From SEAL01 sp032153715 (GTDB taxonomy: Bacteria; Patescibacteriota; Saccharimonadia; Saccharimonadales; Saccharimonadaceae), in contig JALDYR010000002.1 of the NCBI GenBank assembly GCA_032153715.1, positions 186,001 through 250,000 on the forward strand: a stretch of 64,000 nt of DNA, written 5' to 3'. The notes beneath the pieces are model-generated. The model worked only from the letters and a program-made list of their open reading frames with translations, searched no databases and was not told where the DNA came from. A program made the translations under genes and the position numbers. Each line of letters starts with the position of its first letter. The stretch's first letter is position 1. Positions 41,604 to 49,915 of the stretch are shown piece after piece.

Positions 41604-41639
41604 GGCGTGGACGACTTACGAAGGTAAGTCGTCCACGCC
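41604..41639 (+). terminator. 16-bp hairpin after the 41329 gene
   Basis: GGCGTGGACGACTTAC (41604-41619), loop GAAG, and the perfect complement 41624-41639. Only TATAGTTTC follows, so it may act as a 3' stabiliser as much as a terminator. Confidence 0.65.
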
Positions 41640-41708
41640 TATAGTTTCTCCTCCTTTACATTCATTTTTGATTCAGTACAATGGCATTTATAGATAAGGA
41701 GCGTTTTT

Positions 41709-42149
41709 ATGGCAGAGACGAAGACGACGAAAAAACCAACCAAGGTAGCAGCGGCGCGCGCAAAAGCAGCTGAAAAGGCGCGAGCAGCGAAGGAAAAAGC
41801 TTCAGCGGTTAGTGGCGGCGGTCGGCGACAGGCAAGTGGGTTTGTAGAATTTATTCGTACTCAAGGTGTGATCGGCCTCGCAGTTGGTTTGGCAATCGGT
41901 ACGGCAGCAGGGGATACGGTGAAGAAATTAGTCGAGGGTTTTATTGCGCCAGTCGTTCAATTTATTGTCGGCTCACAGGAAGGGCTCGAGGCAAATGTAT
42001 GGCATATCGAACTGTTTGGGCGGACAGCTGACTTTAAGTGGGGTGCATTTATATCGTCAGTCATTACGCTACTTGCAACCGCCTTTGTGATTTATTTAAT
42101 TGTTCACTTTGCCAAGCTTGACCGCTTGGATAAAAAGAAAGAGTCGTAA
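41709..42149 (+). CDS. mscL: Large-conductance mechanosensitive channel MscL
   Basis: A 146-aa MscL, the pore that opens under membrane tension to release solutes after osmotic downshift. The first helix with FVEFIRTQGVIGLAVGLAIGT and the N-terminal amphipathic start match the family. A periplasmic-type loop and second helix (ITLLATAFVIYLIVHF) follow. The N-terminus carries an extra 40 residues rich in Lys and Ala (AAARAKAAEKARAAKEKA) not usual in MscL. AAGGAG lies 7 bases before the ATG and TACAAT at 41677-41682. Confidence 0.92.
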   Translation: MAETKTTKKPTKVAAARAKAAEKARAAKEKASAVSGGGRRQASGFVEFIRTQGVIGLAVGLAIGTAAGDTVKKLVEGFIAPVVQFIVGSQEGLEANVWHIELFGRTADFKWGAFISSVITLLATAFVIYLIVHFAKLDRLDKKKES

Positions 42150-42193
42150 ATTATTTTACGGACGTAGAACGACTAGATTGGTAGTATGACGAT

Positions 42194-42589
42194 ATGATTG
42201 ATAAAACCGAAAGCGAATGGGAAGATGAGCTGACACCCGAGCAGTATCATGTGCTGCGCGAAAAGGGGACGGAGCCAGCCTTTACGGGTGAATACGATAG
42301 TGTCTTTGATCCGGGAACATATAGCTGCGGCGCCTGCGGGGCGGAATTATTTGAGAGTGATAAAAAGTTTGATGCTCATTGCGGCTGGCCAAGTTTCTAT
42401 GATGCGATTCCCGGTCGGGTCGTGTTGACACCGGACGATAGTTTGGAAATGAGCCGCACGGAAGTGACCTGCGCAAACTGCGGCGGCCACCTGGGGCATG
42501 TCTTTGAGGGTGAGGGGCTCGGTACGCCCACTGACCAGCGGTACTGTATTAATTCGCTCAGTTTACAGTTTACCCCTGATATTTCGTAG
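42194..42589 (+). CDS. msrB: Peptide-methionine (R)-S-oxide reductase MsrB
   Basis: A 131-aa MsrB that repairs R-methionine sulfoxide with thioredoxin-like reductants. Two CxxC zinc pairs (SCGACG and CANCGGHLGH), HCGWPSFYDA and the catalytic cysteine in RYCINSLSLQF are all present, so it should be active. TAGTAT at 42182-42187 leaves exactly 6 bases before the ATG. It is upstream of orn and probably relates to oxidative stress on the host surface. Confidence 0.97.
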   Translation: MIDKTESEWEDELTPEQYHVLREKGTEPAFTGEYDSVFDPGTYSCGACGAELFESDKKFDAHCGWPSFYDAIPGRVVLTPDDSLEMSRTEVTCANCGGHLGHVFEGEGLGTPTDQRYCINSLSLQFTPDIS

Positions 42590-42602
42590 TACAATAGACC
42601 AT

Positions 42603-43148
42603 ATGACGAAAAAAGCAAAAATACTCTGGATGGATCTAGAGATGACTGGGCTTGATCCAGTGGAAGATAGAATCCTGGAAGTGGCCGTGATTGCCACTGA
42701 TTGGGACTTTAAAGAAATTGCCACGTATGAGGGCATTGTCAAAGTTGGCCCACGCCTGGTGGAGCGCCGCATGAATGTCGGAAAGGTATTTTGGGACGCC
42801 AACCCGGAAGCGCGTGACGGGTTACAGAAGCAGAACCTTGAGCTGGGGCGTTCGGGCCGCACGATTGAAAACGAACTACTCGAATTTTTGGATGAACACT
42901 TTGAAGCGGGCATACCAGTGCTCCTTGCGGGCAACTCGATTCATCAAGATCGACGCTTTATTGTAAACGAGTGGCACCGCCTAGATGAACGCCTGCATTA
43001 TCGAATGCTCGATGTGACCGCGTGGAAAGTTGTGATGGAAGGTAAGTTCAAAAAGCGATTCGCTAAGCCCGAAGAGCACCGTGCGCTTGGTGATATCCGC
43101 GGCAGTATCATGGAACTAAAATACTACCTCGGAAAGGTGAGAGTATGA
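42603..43148 (+). CDS. orn: Oligoribonuclease
   Basis: A 181-aa DEDD-family 3'-5' exoribonuclease that degrades 2-5 nt RNAs, including pGpG. Exo I is WMDLEMTGLDP at residues 9-19, exo II lies in GNSIHQDRRFI, and exo III is HRALGDIRGSI, with the usual His/Asp residues. A frame open from 42498 overlaps msrB, but TACAAT (42590-42595) 7 bases before ATG 42603 and the family N-terminus fix the start. The stop overlaps the next ATG (ATGA). Confidence 0.96.
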   Translation: MTKKAKILWMDLEMTGLDPVEDRILEVAVIATDWDFKEIATYEGIVKVGPRLVERRMNVGKVFWDANPEARDGLQKQNLELGRSGRTIENELLEFLDEHFEAGIPVLLAGNSIHQDRRFIVNEWHRLDERLHYRMLDVTAWKVVMEGKFKKRFAKPEEHRALGDIRGSIMELKYYLGKVRV

Positions 43149-43480
43149 CGCATAAAGAGTTTGAGGAATATATTTTAAGCCTGCCGAAAGTCTGGTTAGA
43201 TTATCCATTCGGTGAAGGGACGGCCGTGTATAAATACGGCGACAAGCCAGATGGCAAGATTGTGGCAATTGTCGCCGAAGACAGCAAGCCGCTGCGTGTG
43301 AGTCTAAAATGCGACCCGCTACTGGCGGAGAACCTGCGAGAAAAATACGAGACGGTTGTTCCTGGTTACCATTTAAATAAAAAGCACTGGAATACGATCA
43401 TCTGCACAGGTCAGTTAACGAACGATGAAATTTTTGATTTAGCTCGTTTGAGCCACAGCTTGGTGAGCGGCGAGATTTAA
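43145..43480 (+). CDS. MmcQ/YjbR family protein
   Basis: A 111-aa protein of the MmcQ/YjbR (cyaY-like fold) family, with the pattern LPKVWLDYPFGEGTAVYK, LRVSLKCDP near the middle and PGYHLNKKHWNTI. The family has been suggested to bind DNA, but no function is settled. It is translationally coupled to orn by a 4-base overlap, and GGAAAGGTGAG precedes its ATG. It ends tail-to-tail against the next minus-strand gene with no gap. Confidence 0.85.
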   Translation: MTHKEFEEYILSLPKVWLDYPFGEGTAVYKYGDKPDGKIVAIVAEDSKPLRVSLKCDPLLAENLREKYETVVPGYHLNKKHWNTIICTGQLTNDEIFDLARLSHSLVSGEI

Positions 43481-44182
43481 TTAATCTTTACTTTCGTCGA
43501 AATCGGCAAATGAGTCGTGGATTGGTGTCAGGTTTTTGATGGCTTCGGCGGCATAGTCGTCGAAGGCTTGTCCTGGCGTCTTTTTAGCAAGGACGGTTAG
43601 TTGAGTGATCATAAGTTCTGTTTGGTAGGCCATCTCATTGGCGTAGACACGGTCAAGCTTGCCGTTGAGGCGGGCGTCATCAAACTTTTCAGTAAGATCG
43701 GTGCGAAGTTTCTTTTGTTCAGCGACCATTTCTTTGTCGAAGCTTGATTTCTTGACGCCAGCACGGTCAAGGAGGCTAGTGGTTTCACGTTCTGTGTTGG
43801 TAATCCAAATTTGGTAATTACTATTTGTACTGCTGAGATTGTTGCTCTTGATGGTTTTGTGAGTATCTTTGGCGACCCGCGCAATATTTTCGAGCTTTGA
43901 GGCCATTGCTTCGACGGTGGTTGTTTTCTTTTGACCGCCCAGAGCAATAATTAAACTGACGGCGAGGACGAAAAGAACGCCTAAGATAATCACAATTTTT
44001 CCAAATGAGCCACTTAGAAACGCTTGCTTTGGCGGCGGCGGGGCGATTTGATCAAGGTAGTCAACTGCGTACGTCGGCTGCGGACCATAGCCGGGGGTTG
44101 GCGGGTAGGTTGGCTGCTGCGGTTGCGGAGGCTGCGGACCGTATCCTGGTTGGTTTTGCGGCGGTTGTTGGTTTGGGTACAT
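43481..44182 (-). CDS. Membrane protein with Pro/Gln/Tyr-rich N-terminus
   Basis: A 233-aa protein. Residues 1-40 are a low-complexity tail with GYGPQP repeats, residues 60-81 are one membrane helix (GKIVIILGVLFVLAVSLIIA) and residues 90-233 are a helical domain rich in Lys, Asp and Thr. The low-complexity N-terminus is probably cytoplasmic and the helical part outside. No family is recognised. It ends directly at the stop of the convergent YjbR-like gene. Confidence 0.65.
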   Translation of the reverse strand: MYPNQQPPQNQPGYGPQPPQPQQPTYPPTPGYGPQPTYAVDYLDQIAPPPPKQAFLSGSFGKIVIILGVLFVLAVSLIIALGGQKKTTTVEAMASKLENIARVAKDTHKTIKSNNLSSTNSNYQIWITNTERETTSLLDRAGVKKSSFDKEMVAEQKKLRTDLTEKFDDARLNGKLDRVYANEMAYQTELMITQLTVLAKKTPGQAFDDYAAEAIKNLTPIHDSFADFDESKD

Positions 44183-44295
44183 AAGTGGTTTTATTTAAGC
44201 ATAAAGACGATGCTGGAGCAAGGTGAATGAAGCATGAGGCAGACGAAATATAAGGGGTGGTAGCTATTCGCTTGTAACAGAGGTATACTAGAGGT

Positions 44296-46044
44296 ATGCA
44301 AGATGCCAAAGAAGAAGTGCGGGCACGGCTGAATATCGAGGACGTCATTGGCGAGTACGTTCAGTTGAAGCGAGCAGGGCGAAACTTTAAGGGTTTAAGC
44401 CCGTTTAGCGGTGAGAAAACACCAAGTTTTTTCGTCAGTCCCGACAAACATATTTGGCATGACTTTAGCTCAAACAAAGGCGGCGATATCTTTGCCTTTG
44501 TGATGGAAGTTGAGGGGATGGACTTTCGACAGGCGCTTGAACACCTGGCACGTAAGGCTGGGGTTGACTTGAGTTTGTACAGCAGCAAGGGGAGCGGTGA
44601 AATTGCCGCCAAAAAGAAACATCTGATCGAAGCGCACGACTTGGCGGCGCGCTACTACCAGCAAAGTTTACTGAGCAATCAGCATGCGCTAGAGTACGTG
44701 TTTAAGAAGCGAAAATTGTCCAAGGAAATCGTGCAAGATTTTCGGATTGGGTATGCGCCAACATCGGGCGACGCGCTCGTGCAGTTTTTGCAGCGCAAAA
44801 AATTTACGCGTAAAGATTTGGCTGAGGGCGGGTTAACGAATCGTTTTGGCGGCGACATGTTCCGTGGTCGCATGACGGTGCCATTGATGGACGGCACGGG
44901 GCAGGTGATTGGCTTTACGGCGCGTATCATTACTGACGACCCGAAGGCACCAAAATACTTGAATACGTCGCAAACCTTACTGTACGACAAGAGTCGCCAT
45001 GTGTTTGGTCTGTCACAGGCAAAAGAGGCGATCCGAAAGAGCGACTACGCGGTAATTGTTGAGGGGAACCTGGATGTTGTCAGTAGCCACCAGGTTGGTA
45101 TTAAGCCAGTCGTCGCAACGGCAGGAACGGCGATGACTGAGCATCATCTGCGCGCGTTAGCACGGTTGTCAGGCAATATTCGTCTGGCCTTTGACGGCGA
45201 CAAGGCAGGCCTCGCGGCAACTGAGCGAGCAATCCCGATTGCACAGAGCGTGGGGGTTGATCTAAAGATTATTACTTTGCCAGGCGAGGCAAAAGATCCA
45301 GATGAGTTGATTCAGCAGGACCCGACGTTATGGCAGCAAGCAATTGATACTGCCGCGCCAGTGGTTGATTGGGTGTTGGAGCAGTATAGTGCGCGTGAAG
45401 ACATGACGAGTGCTGCCGGCAAGCGTGCGTTTACAACAGTTGCGCTGACTGTCGTACGGGCACTTGGTGATCCGATCGAGCAAGAGCACTACCTGAAAAA
45501 GATCGCCGCCATTGCGGACTCGAGCTTGACAGCCCTGCGTCAAAAACTTGCTCAAGCAGACGATATGCCACAAAAGGAGCTGAGGCAGGTGAGTGCCACG
45601 GCGCGGGCGGAAGCGCCGCACATGAATATTGATCGCAATCAAGACACACTACTGTCAGTGGCGGTCCGCGACCCTCATGTGCAGGATTTGTTCCGGGACC
45701 TCGACCCACTGCTGTTTGCTGGAATTGAGCGGCAAGCGGTTGCGCTCTACATTGCCAAACATATTGGCTCACCCCTGGAGACAGTACCGGCAGAGTTGCA
45801 AGCAAACGAAAAGTATGTGACAATGTTACTATTAAACCCTGATGTTGATAAATTAGCGTGGCAGGAGGCAAATCGTCTCAATACAGCCGCCAATGTCATA
45901 CGATCACTGCAGTCAAACTATCAAAAAAATGAAACAAAAGAAGAGCTACTACGTCAGGAAGCCATTGCCCGCAACGAAGGGAATGATGACCTTGCGAACG
46001 AGCTTTTGATGAAGATTAATCGGATAATACGAGGAGAAAAATAA
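44296..46044 (+). CDS. dnaG: DNA primase DnaG with degenerate zinc site
   Basis: A 582-aa primase that makes RNA primers for replication. The N-terminal CHC2 domain is recognisable (FKGLSPFSGEKTPSFFVSPDKHIWHDFSSNKGGD), but all four zinc ligands are replaced: Cys to Ser, His to Ser, Cys to Asp and Cys to Ser. The TOPRIM part is present (VIVEGNLDVVSSHQ, LAFDGDKAG). The C-terminal helicase-binding part is short and ordinary. TATACT at 44284-44289 lies 6 bases before the ATG. It is coupled to rpoD (TAATG-like overlap), the macromolecular-synthesis operon without rpsU. Confidence 0.95.
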   Translation: MQDAKEEVRARLNIEDVIGEYVQLKRAGRNFKGLSPFSGEKTPSFFVSPDKHIWHDFSSNKGGDIFAFVMEVEGMDFRQALEHLARKAGVDLSLYSSKGSGEIAAKKKHLIEAHDLAARYYQQSLLSNQHALEYVFKKRKLSKEIVQDFRIGYAPTSGDALVQFLQRKKFTRKDLAEGGLTNRFGGDMFRGRMTVPLMDGTGQVIGFTARIITDDPKAPKYLNTSQTLLYDKSRHVFGLSQAKEAIRKSDYAVIVEGNLDVVSSHQVGIKPVVATAGTAMTEHHLRALARLSGNIRLAFDGDKAGLAATERAIPIAQSVGVDLKIITLPGEAKDPDELIQQDPTLWQQAIDTAAPVVDWVLEQYSAREDMTSAAGKRAFTTVALTVVRALGDPIEQEHYLKKIAAIADSSLTALRQKLAQADDMPQKELRQVSATARAEAPHMNIDRNQDTLLSVAVRDPHVQDLFRDLDPLLFAGIERQAVALYIAKHIGSPLETVPAELQANEKYVTMLLLNPDVDKLAWQEANRLNTAANVIRSLQSNYQKNETKEELLRQEAIARNEGNDDLANELLMKINRIIRGEK

Positions 46045-47045
46045 TGGCAGATAATGATGATGCGATTAAAGATGAACTGACAACTCCAGTGGCTGATGCA
46101 ACGCTTGGGCCGATGGCTGATGCTGACGAACCAGCAATTGACGACCTGCTTGATGAAGAAGAAGCGGACGCAGATACGCTAAACAGCAATCAATACTTTG
46201 ATGATGTCAGCGATGACAGCGTTCGTTTGTACCTGCGTGAAATTGGTAAAATTCCACTGCTGTCTGCTGAGGAAGAACTCGAGCTGGCTAAGAAAGTCGT
46301 TGAAGGTGACAAAAAGGCCAAAGACAAGATGGCTGAAGCAAACATGCGTCTGGTTGTCTCGATCGCTAAGCGCTACAGCGGTCGTGGCTTAGATTTCCTT
46401 GACCTGATTCAAGAAGGTAACACCGGACTACTGCGCGCGGTTGAGAAGTTTGATCCAGACAAGGGCTTTAAGTTTTCAACCTATGCGACGTGGTGGATTC
46501 GCCAGGCGATTACCCGTGCGATTGCCGACCAGGCGCGTACGATTCGTATTCCCGTCCACATGGTGGAAACAATCAACAAGCTACTCCGTACGCAGCGTCG
46601 CATGACACAAGAACTCAACCGTGAGCCAACCATTGAAGAGCTCGCGAAAGAGCTTGAGATGGAACCAGAGAAGGTTGAATACGTGATCAAGATCAAGCAG
46701 GACATTACCAGCCTTGATGCTGGTGTTGGTCGCGACGGTGAAGATGATGGCGAAAGTGTGCTCGGTGACTTTATCGAGGATGAAGACGGTGCAACGCCAG
46801 AAGAATCAGCAACAAACCAGCTGCTTAAAGAGCAGGTTCAGTCAGTTCTTTCAACCCTGTCGGATCGCGAACAAAAGATCATCAAGATGCGTTTTGGCCT
46901 CGAAAACGGCAAGTCACACACGCTTGAAGAAGTGGGACAAGAATTTGCGGTGACCCGTGAGCGTATTCGTCAGATTGAAGCAAAGGCACTTGCCAAGCTA
47001 CGTAAGCACAAAGATGCTCGTAAGCTGCATGAATACTTGAGCTAA
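46044..47045 (+). CDS. rpoD: Primary sigma factor RpoD (SigA)
   Basis: A 333-aa sigma-70, lacking the long region 1.1 but with a short acidic N-terminus. Region 1.2 is DDSVRLYLREIGKIPLLS, region 2 contains NMRLVVSIAKRYSGRGLDF and YATWWIRQAITRAI, region 3 follows, and region 4 has SDREQKIIKMRFGL and the HTH TLEEVGQEFAVTRERIRQIE. It therefore should read TTGACA/TATAAT promoters, as seen in this window. GAGGAG lies before the ATG inside the end of dnaG. Confidence 0.98.
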   Translation: MADNDDAIKDELTTPVADATLGPMADADEPAIDDLLDEEEADADTLNSNQYFDDVSDDSVRLYLREIGKIPLLSAEEELELAKKVVEGDKKAKDKMAEANMRLVVSIAKRYSGRGLDFLDLIQEGNTGLLRAVEKFDPDKGFKFSTYATWWIRQAITRAIADQARTIRIPVHMVETINKLLRTQRRMTQELNREPTIEELAKELEMEPEKVEYVIKIKQDITSLDAGVGRDGEDDGESVLGDFIEDEDGATPEESATNQLLKEQVQSVLSTLSDREQKIIKMRFGLENGKSHTLEEVGQEFAVTRERIRQIEAKALAKLRKHKDARKLHEYLS

Positions 47046-47060
47046 GAAATTGTTCGACAT

Positions 47061-47090
47061 AAAAACTCCGCTGACTGTAGCGGAGTTTTT
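47061..47090. terminator. Bidirectional terminator after rpoD
   Basis: AAAAACTCCGCT (47061-47072) pairs perfectly with AGCGGAGTTTTT (47079-47090) around a 6-base loop. It serves rpoD and the convergent kinase gene. Confidence 0.93.
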
Positions 47091-47093
47091 ATT

Positions 47094-47672
47094 TTAATGA
47101 TTGTAGAATTTAATGTGGTTGAGTTCGTCGTCAATTTGCGCATACAGATGATCAAGGTCTTTGTTGTTGATGATCGTATGATCAGCGATGGCGATAGGGC
47201 CACCTTTTTCAATGTCTTCAATTTCGTGCCAATCACGCTCGTTTGCTTGAGTGGTAGTGAGTGGACGTGCAGGACGAATGGTTAGGCGATGGTGGCGAAG
47301 GTGTTTCGGGGCGACGACCGCAACGACGGTAAGTTCGCCGGGAAACTCACTTTTTAGAATTTTATACTCCGTCCAGCTGTAGAGGCCGTCAGCAATGATA
47401 CGATGCTGCCCAGCTGCGATAAGATCGTTAATTTGCTTCACGATACGCTTTACAACGAAATCCTTACCTTCTTTGTCGCGAATTTCTTTGCGGAAGACAT
47501 TTTCATTTTCAGGTGTTCGTTCGATGCCCGCTTCTTGCATAGCGTGATAGATGACTCCGCCGAAGTAAACTTTTGGGTAATTTTTTTCTGTTAAGTAGTC
47601 GACTGCCGAACTTTTTCCTGAACCAGATAGTCCGACAAATGCGACGATTTTTACGTTTTCATGATGTGTCAT
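47094..47672 (-). CDS. P-loop kinase-like protein (CoaE/UPF0200-like)
   Basis: A 192-aa P-loop NTPase of the nucleoside/CoA-kinase type. Walker A is GLSGSGKSSAVDYL at residues 14-27, and the substrate-side features are IADGLYSWTEY and RPARPLTTTQANERDW (lid-like). It resembles the UPF0200/dephospho-CoA-kinase-like family, which lacks a proven substrate. TATACT at 47680-47685 leaves 7 bases before the ATG, predicting a leaderless mRNA. It is convergent with rpoD through a shared terminator. Confidence 0.78.
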   Translation of the reverse strand: MTHHENVKIVAFVGLSGSGKSSAVDYLTEKNYPKVYFGGVIYHAMQEAGIERTPENENVFRKEIRDKEGKDFVVKRIVKQINDLIAAGQHRIIADGLYSWTEYKILKSEFPGELTVVAVVAPKHLRHHRLTIRPARPLTTTQANERDWHEIEDIEKGGPIAIADHTIINNKDLDHLYAQIDDELNHIKFYNH

Positions 47673-47721
47673 TACTCTTAGTATAGCAGAGCCTCCGGGG
47701 GTGGGAGTATAATAGGTAACG

Positions 47722-48771
47722 ATGATTCAAAATATTGTGATCCACAAGCAGTCAATTGATGCCGACCTAGCTGCCTTCTCGCATCAGTGGCGCGAGGAGT
47801 GGCATAAAGAATACACACCAGCATCGCTTGATGTCCTGGAAAGCCTGCTGGCGCTTTTAAATCGTGGCGGCAAGCGAGTGCGCGGCGCGCTGGCGATGGA
47901 AAGTTATTATTTACATGGCGGCACGCGACGGGAAGTGGCGATTGGGGCAGCGCGCGTAATTGAGCTCGTCCAGGCTTATTTACTGATCATGGACGACATT
48001 GCTGATAACTCTGACATGCGTCGCGGCGGCCTCTCGACGCACGCCTACCTGTCGACCCTGCATAAAGAAACACAGTTAAAGGGTGATGCGGCGCACTACG
48101 GCCTGAGCCAGGCGACCAACGCAGCTATGCTTGCCAGTCACCAGGCAATGAGGCAGTTAGTAACGTTGCCGGCATCAGATGCCGCCAAGATCCGCGCTAC
48201 AGAGTTGCTGAACGAAGATATCGGTGTGACATTAGTCGGGCAAATTAACGACATCTTTAACGAAGTCGCCCCGATGCGTATTAAGCGGGAAGATATTATT
48301 AATACGCTCACCTGGAAAACAGCCTATTACACATTTGTCAGCCCGCTTGAGCTAGGGGCTTGCCTGGCGGGATCGGACGGTCTCAGTGAGCGACTGCGCC
48401 GCTATGCACTCCATGCTGGTGTGGCCTTTCAGATTAGTGACGATATCTTGGGGACTTTTGGTGATAGCTTTGAAAGTGGCAAGAGCGCCGATGACGATAT
48501 CCGGGAAGGCAAGGTGACGCTACTGGTGTCGCATGCCCGCAAACATGTTAACGCCGAACAAGCGGCAATTCTTGATGCAACACTTGGTAATCAACACGCC
48601 ACACGTAGTGAGTGTGACCAGGTGCGGACGCTTTTTGAAGCGACGGGAGCTCGTAGTTATGCGGCGAGCAAGGCAACTGAATACGCTAATCAAGCAATTG
48701 ATGCATTAGGTGAAACGCCAGAGCCATTCCTGGTAAAGCTGGTCGAATTTGCAGTTCAACGGCGGTCGTAA
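47722..48771 (+). CDS. Polyprenyl (geranylgeranyl/farnesyl-type) diphosphate synthase
   Basis: A 349-aa trans-prenyltransferase that condenses IPP with allylic diphosphates. The first Asp-rich motif is LIMDDIADNSDMRRG near residue 90 and the second is QISDDILGTFGD near residue 233. GGKRVRGAL near residue 52 contributes to IPP binding. Residues just before the first motif (VQAYLLI) help set chain length, which I cannot predict. TATAAT at 47708-47713 leaves 8 bases before the ATG. It ends against uppS on the other strand, which would use its allylic product. Confidence 0.93.
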   Translation: MIQNIVIHKQSIDADLAAFSHQWREEWHKEYTPASLDVLESLLALLNRGGKRVRGALAMESYYLHGGTRREVAIGAARVIELVQAYLLIMDDIADNSDMRRGGLSTHAYLSTLHKETQLKGDAAHYGLSQATNAAMLASHQAMRQLVTLPASDAAKIRATELLNEDIGVTLVGQINDIFNEVAPMRIKREDIINTLTWKTAYYTFVSPLELGACLAGSDGLSERLRRYALHAGVAFQISDDILGTFGDSFESGKSADDDIREGKVTLLVSHARKHVNAEQAAILDATLGNQHATRSECDQVRTLFEATGARSYAASKATEYANQAIDALGETPEPFLVKLVEFAVQRRS

Positions 48772-49485
48772 TTATTTGCCGCGACGGCGTTCACGGCTGG
48801 TGAACTCAGTCAGAATACTCGTCAGACGGTTTCCGTCAAAATCAGGCCACAACACATCTGGGAAGGCATACTGAGCTTCATCGGCAATCAAGCTGAGGAA
48901 GCCAGCACTATTATGAGGATCTTGCCATGAGCCAGTGCGAATAACTAGGTCAACCTCAGGGAGGCTAGCAGTCCAGGACTGTGCACGCAGCTGCGCATTG
49001 GCTTCGTCGAGCGACGTAGCAGGTGAGCTATTTTTTTGTACAGCCATGAGGGCAGCGCCTCGTTCACGATTGCCACTGTAGTCAAGCAGAAGGGTGAGGA
49101 CCTTGCCTGTACGGTGTTTCGTGTCGGCGATTGCCTGATCGATTACGGCAATAGTTTCGGGAGTAAGGCTGTCGCGCCATTCGCCAATTGCCTGAATGCG
49201 AACATCATGGTTTTCAATCAAGTCATGATCGGCAAAGCGCTTGATGTTTTCGCGGTACAGGCGGTCAATGCTAAGAAAAAAGTCGCCGGAACGATCGGCA
49301 ATATTGGCGTGCGAGCTGCCCCAGAGCGACAGGTGGGTGACGCCGTGGTCAAAGGCAACTTCAGCCGCTTCGAGCGTGCGGTTAATGCCTTGGTCGTAGA
49401 GTTTTTTATAGCCAGTCAGGCCTTGTTGCTTTGCCCAGCGACGATTGCCATCAGGGATAATTGCGAGATGAAATGATTCGGTCAT
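48772..49485 (-). CDS. uppS: Isoprenyl transferase (UppS-like), altered active-site loop
   Basis: A 237-aa cis-prenyltransferase that makes undecaprenyl-type diphosphate, the lipid carrier for cell wall sugars. The N-terminal IIPDGNRRWAKQ and DYSGNRERG blocks and C-terminal FPDVLWPDFDGN are present. The conserved RTSGExRxSNF loop, whose second Arg and Ser bind IPP, reads RTGSWQDPHNSAGF, so that Arg is missing and the loop is longer. TACTAT (49495-49500) lies 9 bases before the ATG. Activity is likely but the loop change is notable. Confidence 0.88.
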   Translation of the reverse strand: MTESFHLAIIPDGNRRWAKQQGLTGYKKLYDQGINRTLEAAEVAFDHGVTHLSLWGSSHANIADRSGDFFLSIDRLYRENIKRFADHDLIENHDVRIQAIGEWRDSLTPETIAVIDQAIADTKHRTGKVLTLLLDYSGNRERGAALMAVQKNSSPATSLDEANAQLRAQSWTASLPEVDLVIRTGSWQDPHNSAGFLSLIADEAQYAFPDVLWPDFDGNRLTSILTEFTSRERRRGK

Positions 49486-49563
49486 GTGTAATTGATAGTA
49501 CTCCAGAATTTATCAGGGGTCAAACTTGCAGAGGTATAGCGATTGGTCGTACTATAAGTAGTG

Positions 49564-49878
49564 ATGACAGGCAATAGATTTCATAAGCATCAGTATGGTC
49601 CAAATCCTCATGATGGGTCGAGGAGTGAGGAAACGTGGACATACCAGGCTGCGTGTCGCGACATCGAAAACCCTAATATTTTTACGGAAGATCCGAATAA
49701 GATTATCGATGAAGAGCGTAAGTTAACGGCTGAAGTACTTGCAAAAGAAGTGTGTCGCCGTTGTGTTGTTAGAGTTGCCTGTTTGAATCACGCCCTCGTG
49801 ACTGACGAAAGAGTTGGAATTTGGGGCGGTATGACACCGCAGGAGCGCCGTCAGCCACGTCTTGACCACAATCTTTGA
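49564..49878 (+). CDS. WhiB-like iron-sulfur regulator
   Basis: A 104-aa protein with the WhiB signature: Cys in QAACRD, then after 32 residues CRRC, then VVRVACL (C-x2-C-x5-C), followed by GIWGGMTPQERR. The four cysteines hold a [4Fe-4S] cluster in characterised WhiB proteins, which bind sigma factor region 4 and sense redox or NO. The basic tail after GIWGG is short here. ATG 49564 lies 8 bases after TACTAT (49550-49555); a GTG one codon earlier is possible. It is upstream of polA. Confidence 0.9.
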   Translation: MTGNRFHKHQYGPNPHDGSRSEETWTYQAACRDIENPNIFTEDPNKIIDEERKLTAEVLAKEVCRRCVVRVACLNHALVTDERVGIWGGMTPQERRQPRLDHNL

Positions 49879-49915
49879 GAGGACAGTCGTTCCTGTCTAC
49901 GCTATACTGAATAGT

